Source: an uncultured Collinsella sp. (lineage in GTDB: Bacteria > Actinomycetota > Coriobacteriia > Coriobacteriales > Coriobacteriaceae). From it: a stretch of 15,271 nucleotides of DNA. The notes beneath the pieces were generated by a model. The model made no database searches. It was not told the DNA's origin and saw nothing but the letters and a program-made list of their open reading frames with translations. A program made the position numbers and the translations under genes. Every line of letters begins with the position of its first letter. Within the stretch, counting starts at the first letter, position 1. Of the stretch, positions 7,119 through 12,578 are shown piece by piece. The stretch is taken from positions 1-15,271 of the forward strand of contig UQJA01000042.1 of the NCBI GenBank assembly GCA_900541285.1. Reading direction: 5' to 3'.

Positions 7119-7119
7119 A
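5878..7119 (+). CDS. arcA: Arginine deiminase, copy 2
   Basis: The same 413-residue enzyme as at 2789, with no amino-acid difference, so the same catalytic set (D167, E219, H275, D277, C403). Here the stop codon is TAA rather than TAG. This copy heads the run arcA-arcB-arcD: arcB begins 105 bp downstream, with a moderate hairpin between, so citrulline made by this copy feeds the next gene product directly. Having two intact, identical copies suggests selection for gene dosage or recent gene conversion. An assembly duplication error is an alternative, but the different flanks, control regions and stop codons argue against it. Confidence 0.98.
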   Translation: MTKGLHVPSEIGRLRKVCLHRPGDELLNLPPDELERLLFDDVPFLEVAQQEHDTFAQILRDQGVEVLYLENLVAEVFDQVPGARAEFTDQYIAEAGIRGQHMPQIVREKLDSIEDNLEFVKKTMAGMTKSEIDMPLTASTTLDSLVNSESESDLIIDPMPNLYFTRDPFAVVGEGVNLNRMYSVTRNRETLYGKYIFKYHPDYKDVSLYFRRDCQFHTEGGDVLNINEKTLAVGISQRTQAAAIDVMAQNIFWNSDSKVERILAFDIPVSRAFMHLDTVFTQIDVDKFTIHPAIMGTLRVYELTAGKNPGDVNIRLIEDTLEHVLEDATGVDQVKLIPCGGGDPIAASREQWNDGSNTLCVEPGKICVYARNTVTNDVLYKEGLDLLVVPSAELSRGRGGPRCMSMPFWREDL

Positions 7120-7131
7120 GTCTTTCCGTTT

Positions 7132-7179
7132 CCGGTGCGGTCCCCCTACAACCGCACCGGTTTCGCCCGTCAAACGGGC
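7132..7179 (+). terminator. Tandem hairpins between arcA copy 2 and arcB (attenuator or weak terminator)
   Basis: CCGGTGCGGT (7132-7141) pairs perfectly with ACCGCACCGG (7151-7160), followed by TTT. A second stem, GCCCGT/ACGGGC (7165-7170 with 7174-7179), comes straight after. With only three T residues this is probably partial termination or mRNA processing that lowers arcB and arcD relative to arcA. Confidence 0.5.
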
Positions 7180-7224
7180 AACACTGATACTTATGTAATT
7201 CATTTCTTCGAAAGGATTCGAACC

Positions 7225-8220
7225 ATGGGTGTTAACCTCTCCGGCCGTAGCTTCCTCAAGCTCCTCGACCTCACCACCGAGGAGATCGAGTACCTGCTCA
7301 AGCTCTCCAAGAACTTCAAGGACATGAAGCGCGCTGGCGTTCCGCACCGCTATCTCGAGGGCAAGAACATTGTTCTGCTCTTCCAGAAGACCTCCACTCG
7401 TACCCGCTGCGCCTTCGAGGTCGGCGGCATGGATCTGGGCATGGGCGTCACCTACCTCGATCCGGGTTCGTCGCAGATGGGCAAGAAGGAGTCCATCGAG
7501 GACACCGCCCGCGTTCTCGGCCGCATGTATGACGGCATCGAGTTCCGTGGCTTTGCCCAGGACGACGTCGAGGAGCTCGCTGCTAAGTCCGGCGTGCCCG
7601 TGTGGAACGGCCTGACCACCGAGTGGCACCCCACCCAGATGCTCGCCGACATCCTGACCGTCCAGGAGAACTTCAACTACGACATCAAGGGCAAGACCCT
7701 CGTCTTCATGGGCGACTGCAAGAACAACGTTGCTCGCTCCCTCATGGTCGTCTGCTCCAAGCTCGGTATGAACTTCGTGGCCTGCGGCCCCGAGGAGTGC
7801 ATGCCCGCCGACGACGTCATCGAGGCCTGCAAGCCCATCGCCGAGGCCAACGGCTGCACCATCAAGCTGACCACCGACGTCAAGGACGGCGTCACCGGTG
7901 CCGACGTTATCTACACCGACGTGTGGGTCTCCATGGGCGAGCCCGACGAGGTCTGGGCCGAGCGCATCGCTCAGCTCACCCCGTATCGTGTCACCTCCGA
8001 GGTCATGGCTATGGCCAACCCGGGTGCCATCTTCCTGCACTGCCTGCCCAGCTTCCACGACACCAACACCACCATTGGCGCCGAGAAGTGCGAGCAGTTC
8101 GGCATCACCGAGCAGGAGGTCACCGACGAGGTCTTCGAGAGCCCCGCTTCCAAGGTCTTCGACGAGGCCGAGAACCGCATGCACACCATCAAGGCTGTCA
8201 TGTACGCTACGCTCAAGTAA
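7225..8220 (+). CDS. arcB: Ornithine carbamoyltransferase, probably catabolic
   Basis: Catalyses citrulline plus phosphate to and from ornithine plus carbamoyl phosphate. ATG 7225 follows GAAAGGA at a good distance and gives 331 residues, the usual length; the frame is open farther upstream, but that part overlaps the hairpins. The carbamoyl-phosphate site STRTR, the HPTQ motif, DVWVSMGE and the ornithine/catalytic HCLP motif (here HCLPSFHD) are all present, as is the C-terminal ENRMHTIKA. The resemblance to Pseudomonas ArcB through ESIEDTARVLGRMYDGIEFRGF-like stretches and the position after arcA favour the catabolic role, although an anabolic ArgF cannot be excluded from sequence alone. A terminator follows at 8236. 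Confidence 0.95.
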   Translation: MGVNLSGRSFLKLLDLTTEEIEYLLKLSKNFKDMKRAGVPHRYLEGKNIVLLFQKTSTRTRCAFEVGGMDLGMGVTYLDPGSSQMGKKESIEDTARVLGRMYDGIEFRGFAQDDVEELAAKSGVPVWNGLTTEWHPTQMLADILTVQENFNYDIKGKTLVFMGDCKNNVARSLMVVCSKLGMNFVACGPEECMPADDVIEACKPIAEANGCTIKLTTDVKDGVTGADVIYTDVWVSMGEPDEVWAERIAQLTPYRVTSEVMAMANPGAIFLHCLPSFHDTNTTIGAEKCEQFGITEQEVTDEVFESPASKVFDEAENRMHTIKAVMYATLK

Positions 8221-8235
8221 GAGCATCTAGCATCT

Positions 8236-8267
8236 CGCTCGGGGTGTATTGTTGAACACCCCGAGCG
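8236..8267 (+). terminator. Hairpin terminator after arcB
   Basis: A perfect 12-bp stem: CGCTCGGGGTGT (8236-8247) with ACACCCCGAGCG (8256-8267), an 8-nt loop and GCTTTA after it. The short T-run suggests moderate efficiency, so some readthrough into arcD is likely. The remaining bases up to 8358 show no clear promoter. Confidence 0.75.
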
Positions 8268-8367
8268 GCTTTATCTGGTAAAAATCTCGCATCGAGCGGC
8301 AGGCACGGCACGGAAGAGCCGCTTCGGGCGAGATCAGTAAATGATTTATGAAGGGGGGATGAGAACT

Positions 8368-9843
8368 ATGACTGAGACCGCTAAGAAAAAGCGCGGTATG
8401 CCTTCATCGTTCACCATTCTTCTTGCTCTGCTGGCAATTGTTGCAGTTGTTACCGTTATCGTCTCCGGCACGTCCGGCGGCGCGGTTACTGCCGCCCGTC
8501 TGAGCGATTTCTGCACCGCCCCGATTAAGGGCTTCGCTGACGCTCTGCCCGTCTGCCTCTTCGTTATGATCCTGGGCGGCTTCCTCGGTATGATGACCGA
8601 GACCGGCGCTCTGGACAACGGCATCGCCGTCCTGGTGCAGAAGCTTAAGGGCAACGAGATCATGCTCATTCCCGTGCTGATGCTCATCTTCTCCCTCGGT
8701 GGTACCACCTATGGTATGTGCGAGGAGACCGTTCCCTTCTACGCCCTGCTCGCCGCTACCATGATGGCTGCCGGCTTCGACCCGATGGTCGGCGCCGCTA
8801 CCGTCCTGCTCATACCGAGCGGCTGCCTCGGCTCCACGGTTAACCCGTTCGCCGTCGGCGCTGCCGTCGACGCCCTGACCGGCGTTGACATTGCCGTGAA
8901 CCAGTCCATCATCATCGGCCTCGGTGCCGTCCTGTGGCTTGTTACCACCGTCATGTCCATCGTCTTCGTGATGAACTATGCCAAGAAGGTCAAGGCTGAC
9001 AAGGGTTCCACCATCCTCTCGATGCAGGAGCTCAAGGACGCCGAAGAGGCTCACGGCAAGGCTGCTTCCGAGGTCCACAAGGAGGTCAAGCTCACCGGTC
9101 GTCAGAAGGGTGTTCTGATCGCCTTCGCCTTCACCTTCGTCGTCATGATCGTCGGCTTCATCCCGCTGGCCGACCTCAACGAGGGCGTCGCCAACTTCTT
9201 TGACGCTGGCGCTGTCTACGATGCCGACGGTAACGCCGTCGTTCAGGGCTGGTCTGCCCTGATCACCGGCCTGCCCATTGGCCAGTGGTACTTCGACGAG
9301 GCTTCCACCTGGTTCTTCCTCATGGCCGTCCTGATCGGTATCATCGGTGGCCTGTCCGAGAAGCAGATCGTCAACACCTTCATCACCGGCGCTGCCGACA
9401 TGATGTCCGTTGTTCTCGTCATCGCCCTTGCTCGTGGTATCTCCGTCCTCATGGCTAACACCGGCCTCGACGTCTACGTCCTCGACGCTGCTGCCAATGC
9501 TCTGGCTGGCCTGTCCGGCGTGATCTTCGCTCCCATGAGCTTCCTGGTCTACTTCGGCCTGTCCTTCCTGATCCCCTCGACCTCCGGTATGGCTACCGTT
9601 TCCATGCCCATCATGGGACCGCTGGCTGTTAAGCTCGGCTTCTCGCCCGAGGTCATGGTCATGATCTTCTCCGCCGCCATCGGTGTCGTGAACCTGTTCA
9701 CCCCGACCTCCGGCGCCATCATGGGCGGTCTCGCCCTGGCCAAGATCGAGTGGACGACCTGGCTCAAGTTTGCCCTTAAGCTCATCGTCGCTCTCTCCGT
9801 CGTCTGCGCCGTCATCCTGACCGTCGCCTGCGTGCTGCTCTAA
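8368..9843 (+). CDS. arcD: YfcC-family membrane transporter, probable arginine/ornithine antiporter
   Basis: A 491-residue polytopic inner-membrane protein made almost entirely of long hydrophobic segments. The first spans about residues 14-33; several follow up to about 200. A charged linker of about 45 residues (roughly 204-249, rich in K, E and D) then separates it from a second membrane half, ending in a last hydrophobic segment at the C-terminus. The layout and Gly-rich stretches such as LGGTTYGMCEETVPFYALL and IPSTSGMATVSMPIMG fit the YfcC/DcuC-like C4-dicarboxylate carrier superfamily. The ArcD of streptococci belongs to this family. Its position after arcA-arcB supports arginine/ornithine exchange, but substrate is inferred from context. 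ATG 8368 is chosen over 8341 and 8359 because GGGGGG (8353-8358) then sits at a proper distance. Confidence 0.85.
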   Translation: MTETAKKKRGMPSSFTILLALLAIVAVVTVIVSGTSGGAVTAARLSDFCTAPIKGFADALPVCLFVMILGGFLGMMTETGALDNGIAVLVQKLKGNEIMLIPVLMLIFSLGGTTYGMCEETVPFYALLAATMMAAGFDPMVGAATVLLIPSGCLGSTVNPFAVGAAVDALTGVDIAVNQSIIIGLGAVLWLVTTVMSIVFVMNYAKKVKADKGSTILSMQELKDAEEAHGKAASEVHKEVKLTGRQKGVLIAFAFTFVVMIVGFIPLADLNEGVANFFDAGAVYDADGNAVVQGWSALITGLPIGQWYFDEASTWFFLMAVLIGIIGGLSEKQIVNTFITGAADMMSVVLVIALARGISVLMANTGLDVYVLDAAANALAGLSGVIFAPMSFLVYFGLSFLIPSTSGMATVSMPIMGPLAVKLGFSPEVMVMIFSAAIGVVNLFTPTSGAIMGGLALAKIEWTTWLKFALKLIVALSVVCAVILTVACVLL

Positions 9844-9929
9844 GTACCCAACGGGTACCCCACGGAAACCTTGACGATCCTGTAGAGGATCACCTGGTCA
9901 TCGTCTGTCCGGTGGGGTGAACCCACCGG
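9844..9929 (+). other. Three small perfect hairpins directly after arcD
   Basis: GTACCC/GGGTAC (9844-9849 with 9853-9858) begins at the base after the arcD stop. GATCCT/AGGATC (9876-9881 with 9886-9891) and CCGGTGGG/CCCACCGG (9909-9916 with 9922-9929) follow, about 30 bp apart. No known riboswitch or small RNA signature was recognised. They may be a structured 3' UTR or part of a small RNA ending at the hairpin at 9946. Confidence 0.45.
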
Positions 9930-9945
9930 TAGACTCCTACCTTTA

Positions 9946-9976
9946 GCCCCCTTCCGTTCCGTGCGCGGGAGGGGGC
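9946..9976 (+). terminator. GC-rich hairpin, probable terminator of arcD
   Basis: GCCCCCTTCC (9946-9955) pairs with GGGAGGGGGC (9967-9976) with one G-U pair and an 11-nt loop. The downstream sequence GCTCTTGT has few T residues, so this is a weak match to an intrinsic terminator despite a very stable stem. Confidence 0.55.
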
Positions 9977-9984
9977 GCTCTTGT

Positions 9985-10011
9985 GTTCCGGCGTTTTCCA
10001 AACGCCGGAAC
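9985..10011. other. Perfect 12-bp hairpin
   Basis: GTTCCGGCGTTT (9985-9996) and AAACGCCGGAAC (10000-10011) are perfect inverted repeats with a 3-nt spacer. It lies 8 bases after the arcD terminator hairpin and 13 bases before the long hairpin at 10025. As no gene ends here, it is not a simple terminator on the plus strand. Confidence 0.6.
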
Positions 10012-10024
10012 CGCTCGACGCTGC

Positions 10025-10122
10025 AAGCCCGCCAGAGCGGCAATCTGACGTTCAATCGTCGGGCATGGCCAAAAGGCCTATGCCCTTCTCTTTCACGTCA
10101 CCTTGCTCGCTCTGGCGGGCTT
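10025..10122. repeat. 98-nt imperfect long hairpin (inverted repeat element)
   Basis: The outer 15-bp arms are perfect: AAGCCCGCCAGAGCG (10025-10039) with CGCTCTGGCGGGCTT (10108-10122). Pairing continues inward after a one-base bulge (GCAA 10040-10043 with TTGC 10103-10106), then TGACGT (10046-10051) with ACGTCA (10095-10100), then GGGCAT and GGCC (10061-10070) with GGCC and ATGCCC (10075-10085), around an AAAA loop. No ORF here looks real on either strand. It may be a non-autonomous repeat element or a structured RNA. Confidence 0.65.
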
Positions 10123-10278
10123 TCGCTGGCTTATGCTCAACCTGCGGCGCTGCCATTGTTGGTGCTGAGTGCCTTGTTTCCCGCCACAAATTAGCTATCC
10201 CGGGTCCCCAGTGGTCGCGGTGGGCGTGTTTGGTTGGTGCCAGTTGATTGCTTGGGCGTTGGGGAGGGTCTGCTCCGT
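10123..10278. other. Non-coding stretch with no recognised content
   Basis: About 155 bases between the long hairpin and the promoter of the DUF1846 gene. Open frames exist on both strands but lack ribosome sites and protein-like composition. I see nothing else in it. Confidence 0.4.
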
Positions 10279-10284
10279 TATAAT
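10279..10284 (+). promoter_or_regulatory. Predicted -10 box of the DUF1846 gene
   Basis: A perfect TATAAT lies 39 bases before the ATG at 10324. The region 15-20 bases upstream is G-rich and has no convincing -35 box. Transcription would start near 10291. Confidence 0.5.
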
Positions 10285-10323
10285 CGCCTAGAACATTAAT
10301 TGGAAACGGGACGGGAGCCATAC

Positions 10324-11805
10324 ATGCGCCAGGGTTTCGACAACGCGAAGTATATCGAGCTGCAGGCTGCTCACATTAAGGAGCGCATCTCGCAGTTTGG
10401 TGGCAAGCTCTATTTGGAGTTTGGCGGTAAGCTGTTCGATGACTATCATGCGAGCCGCGTGCTGCCGGGTTTTGAACCGGACAGCAAGTTCCGCATGCTC
10501 AAGAGCATCGCCGACGATGTCGAGGTTATCATCGCGATCAACGCGAACCACATCGAGAAAAACAAGGCTCGCGGTGACCTTGGCATTACCTATGACGAGG
10601 ATGTGCTGCGCCTGGTTGACCTGTTCCGCGGCAACGGCTTTGCCGTCGCGGCCGTGGTCATCACCCAGTACGCCGGCCAGCCCGCTGCCGATGTGTTCCG
10701 CAACCGCCTGAACGCGCTCGGTATTCCCGCCAAGCTGCACTATCCCATCGAGGGGTATCCGCACGATGTCGATCTGATCGTGTCCGACGACGGCTATGGC
10801 AAGAACGAGTTTGTCGAGACCACCCGTCCGCTCGTCGTCGTGACGGCACCCGGCCCCGGTTCGGGCAAGCTCGCCACTTGCCTCTCGCAGCTGTATCACG
10901 AGCATAAGCACGGTACCGCCGCCGGCTATGCCAAGTTTGAGACCTTCCCGGTTTGGAATCTGCCCCTTACGCATCCGGTCAACATTGCCTACGAGGCCGC
11001 CACGGCAGACCTCGACGATGCCAACATCATCGACTCCTTCCACCTGGAGGCCTACAACAAGACCACGGTCAACTATAACCGTGACGTCGAGGCCTTCCCG
11101 GTAGTCCGTGCCCTGATGGAAAAGATCCTGGGCAAGAGCCCCTACCAGAGCCCTACGGACATGGGCGTCAATATGGTCGGCTTTGCCATCACCGATGACG
11201 ATGCCTGCCGCGTCGCTTCCAAGATGGAGATCGTCCGCCGCTACTTTACCGCGGTCGAAAATGTGCGCCGTACCGGCGTGGGCGATGAGCAAGTCGACCG
11301 TCTCAAGATTATTATGAAGAAAGCCGGCATCGATAAGAACTACTCACCGGCGCGCTCGGCGGCCCTCACCAGGGAGCAGCTGACGGGTGGTCCCGTGGGT
11401 GCCATGGTCATGCCCGATGGCTCCGTGGTGACCGGTAAGACCTCCACGCGCCTGGGCGCCGCAAGTTCTCTCATTATGAACGCCCTCAAGCATGTCTCGG
11501 GCGTCGACCTTGAGCTCGAGGTCATTAGCGATGAGGCGATCGAGCCCATCAGCAAGCTTAAGACGCATTTCCTGGGCAGTAAAAATCCGCGCCTCCACAC
11601 CGATGAGACGCTCATGGCACTTTCGATTACCTCCGCCACGAGCGAGACGGCGGCTCGCGTCCTCTCGGGACTGGAGCAGCTGCGCGGCTGTGACGCCTTC
11701 TTTAGTGTGATCATCTCTCCGACGGATGAGACGGTGCTGCGCAAACTGGGTATCAACGTGTGCTGCGAGCCCAAGTTTGAGCGCCGCGGTTTCTTCCATC
11801 GCTAA
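10324..11805 (+). CDS. DUF1846 (UPF0371) family protein of unknown function
   Basis: A 493-residue soluble protein. The N-terminal stretch with ISQFGGKLYLEFGGKLFDDY and ASRVLPGF is the hallmark of the DUF1846/UPF0371 family, which is about 500 residues long and present in many Firmicutes and Actinobacteria; crystal structures exist but I know of no established reaction. The sequence APGPGSGK at residues 175-182 resembles a nucleotide-binding P-loop (ending GSGKL rather than GK[ST]), so phosphate or nucleotide binding is possible but unproven. ATG 10324 is chosen because GGGAG (10313-10317) lies 6 bases upstream and the family N-terminus then starts normally; an upstream in-frame TTG at 10300 is less likely. 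The gene has its own -10 box and terminator and is probably monocistronic. Confidence 0.93.
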   Translation: MRQGFDNAKYIELQAAHIKERISQFGGKLYLEFGGKLFDDYHASRVLPGFEPDSKFRMLKSIADDVEVIIAINANHIEKNKARGDLGITYDEDVLRLVDLFRGNGFAVAAVVITQYAGQPAADVFRNRLNALGIPAKLHYPIEGYPHDVDLIVSDDGYGKNEFVETTRPLVVVTAPGPGSGKLATCLSQLYHEHKHGTAAGYAKFETFPVWNLPLTHPVNIAYEAATADLDDANIIDSFHLEAYNKTTVNYNRDVEAFPVVRALMEKILGKSPYQSPTDMGVNMVGFAITDDDACRVASKMEIVRRYFTAVENVRRTGVGDEQVDRLKIIMKKAGIDKNYSPARSAALTREQLTGGPVGAMVMPDGSVVTGKTSTRLGAASSLIMNALKHVSGVDLELEVISDEAIEPISKLKTHFLGSKNPRLHTDETLMALSITSATSETAARVLSGLEQLRGCDAFFSVIISPTDETVLRKLGINVCCEPKFERRGFFHR

Positions 11806-11839
11806 GTTTGAAGCACCGCGGTAATTGCATTGCATTTTG

Positions 11840-11872
11840 GCCGTATCGGGTTAGCGCCCGGTACGGCTTTTT
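11840..11872 (+). terminator. Rho-independent terminator after the DUF1846 gene
   Basis: GCCGTATCGGG (11840-11850) pairs with CCCGGTACGGC (11857-11867) with one G-U pair, a 6-nt loop and five T residues (11868-11872). A typical intrinsic terminator 35 bases after the stop codon. Confidence 0.88.
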
Positions 11873-11931
11873 GATCAATAAAGCGCCTATTTCGGCGAAA
11901 AATAGCCGTTTACCTGCCTAGAGACAATTTG

Positions 11932-11951
11932 AGCGGTATACAATAACCGTA
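11932..11951 (+). promoter_or_regulatory. Predicted -10 box with a short inverted repeat, upstream of the winged-helix gene
   Basis: TACAAT at 11939-11944 is a plausible -10 box, with no good -35 box. It is flanked by CGGT (about 11934) and ACCG (about 11946), a short inverted repeat that could be an operator for the downstream regulator. The arms are only 4 bp, so this is weak. The leader of about 110 nt carries a small hairpin, CATCC/GGATG, near 11960-11975. Confidence 0.3.
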
Positions 11952-12061
11952 ACTGTTTCATCCTTAGCGGGATGCCGCATGATGGATATTACCTGCCATC
12001 GTGAGGTGTGTCGGTCGCGCACGGCGCGTTAGATGCTCGTGCTCGGTTTGAGGAGGCTGCT

Positions 12062-12400
12062 ATGGCGGGCAAGGGTCGTGCGAGTGTCAACGATATGAAG
12101 CGTGTCGAGGTGCTGGTGTTGATGGAGATCGACCAGCAAACCGAAGACAATGGCGGGCCGTATGGTTTCTCGCGCAAAACGGTTGCCGAGCGCGTGGGGG
12201 TTTCGCCGTATCGTGCCCGCGCCGCAATCGATCGCTTGGATTCCGAAGGCATGATTGATGTCGTCTCGCGTTATAGCGACGACGGCGGTCAGCTTGCAAA
12301 TGGCATTTGCCTCACCGAACGTGGTGAGTGGTATCTTGAGGGCGTCCGTACCGGCATGCTCGTTCAAGAAATGCTTGAGGACGAGGCTGCTGATCGATAG
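12062..12400 (+). CDS. Small winged helix-turn-helix transcriptional regulator
   Basis: A 112-residue protein. Residues about 36-60 (FSRKTVAERVGVSPYRARAA and the next helix) form a clear helix-turn-helix; residues about 64-92 (IDVV, then a charged loop, then GICLTERGEWYLEG) look like the beta-wing of a winged-helix fold of the MarR/PadR kind. The specific family is not recognised. No ligand or dimerisation domain is visible beyond the short C-terminal acidic helix. ATG 12062 is chosen because GAGGAGG lies just upstream; the open frame continues to a GTG at 12008 without a ribosome site. The gene stands alone between two terminators. Its target is unknown; it need not control the neighbouring pyrG. 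Confidence 0.8.
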   Translation: MAGKGRASVNDMKRVEVLVLMEIDQQTEDNGGPYGFSRKTVAERVGVSPYRARAAIDRLDSEGMIDVVSRYSDDGGQLANGICLTERGEWYLEGVRTGMLVQEMLEDEAADR

Positions 12401-12424
12401 CAGCAGGTAACCCTTGCCATAGCG

Positions 12425-12453
12425 ACGCCGCCTGGGAAACCGGGCGGCGTTTT
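12425..12453 (+). terminator. Rho-independent terminator after the winged-helix gene
   Basis: ACGCCGCCTGG (12425-12435) pairs with CCGGGCGGCGT (12440-12450) with one G-U pair around a GAAA tetraloop, followed by TTTGTTT. It separates the regulator from pyrG. Confidence 0.85.
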
Positions 12454-12517
12454 GTTTCAAGATTGAGAAATGCAATCGCACGCGAGAAAAATTGCGAACG
12501 GTCCGCGGCGCGAGTAT

Positions 12518-12523
12518 TACAAT
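12518..12523 (+). promoter_or_regulatory. Predicted -10 box of pyrG
   Basis: TACAAT lies 55 bases before the pyrG ATG. TTGCGA at 12492-12497 is a poor -35 candidate at 20 bp. The leader of about 48 nt contains CCCGTA/TACGGG arms (12529-12534 with 12555-12560). No leader terminator of the kind used for CTP-dependent attenuation in Bacillus was seen. Confidence 0.4.
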
Positions 12524-12578
12524 GAAGACCCGTAAGATGTGGATAAACAACTTCTACGGGAAGCGCAGGTAACTCAAT

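Noticed and set aside
7191..7198. TATGTAAT as a promoter just before arcB
   Set aside because: No -35 box at a suitable distance and the match is partial. Readthrough from arcA explains arcB expression equally well.
5803..8226. Open frame of 807 codons antisense to arcA copy 2 and arcB
   Set aside because: It crosses two well-supported genes and the hairpins between them. The part over arcA is the same shadow translation as at 2714-4123.
10025..10122. Retron, CRISPR or attC-type recombination site at the long hairpin
   Set aside because: No reverse transcriptase, cas genes, repeated spacers or integrase-linked cassette features are nearby; xerD is 4 kb away in a housekeeping context.
9840..10321. 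Short open frames on both strands in the intergenic region after arcD
   Set aside because: They run through terminator and hairpin arms, lack ribosome sites, and have Arg/Pro-rich, non-protein-like composition.
12524..12578. CTP-sensing attenuator in the pyrG leader
   Set aside because: The leader is under 60 nt with no terminator hairpin plus T-run. Only a 6-bp stem is visible, so Bacillus-type reiterative-transcription control is not supported.
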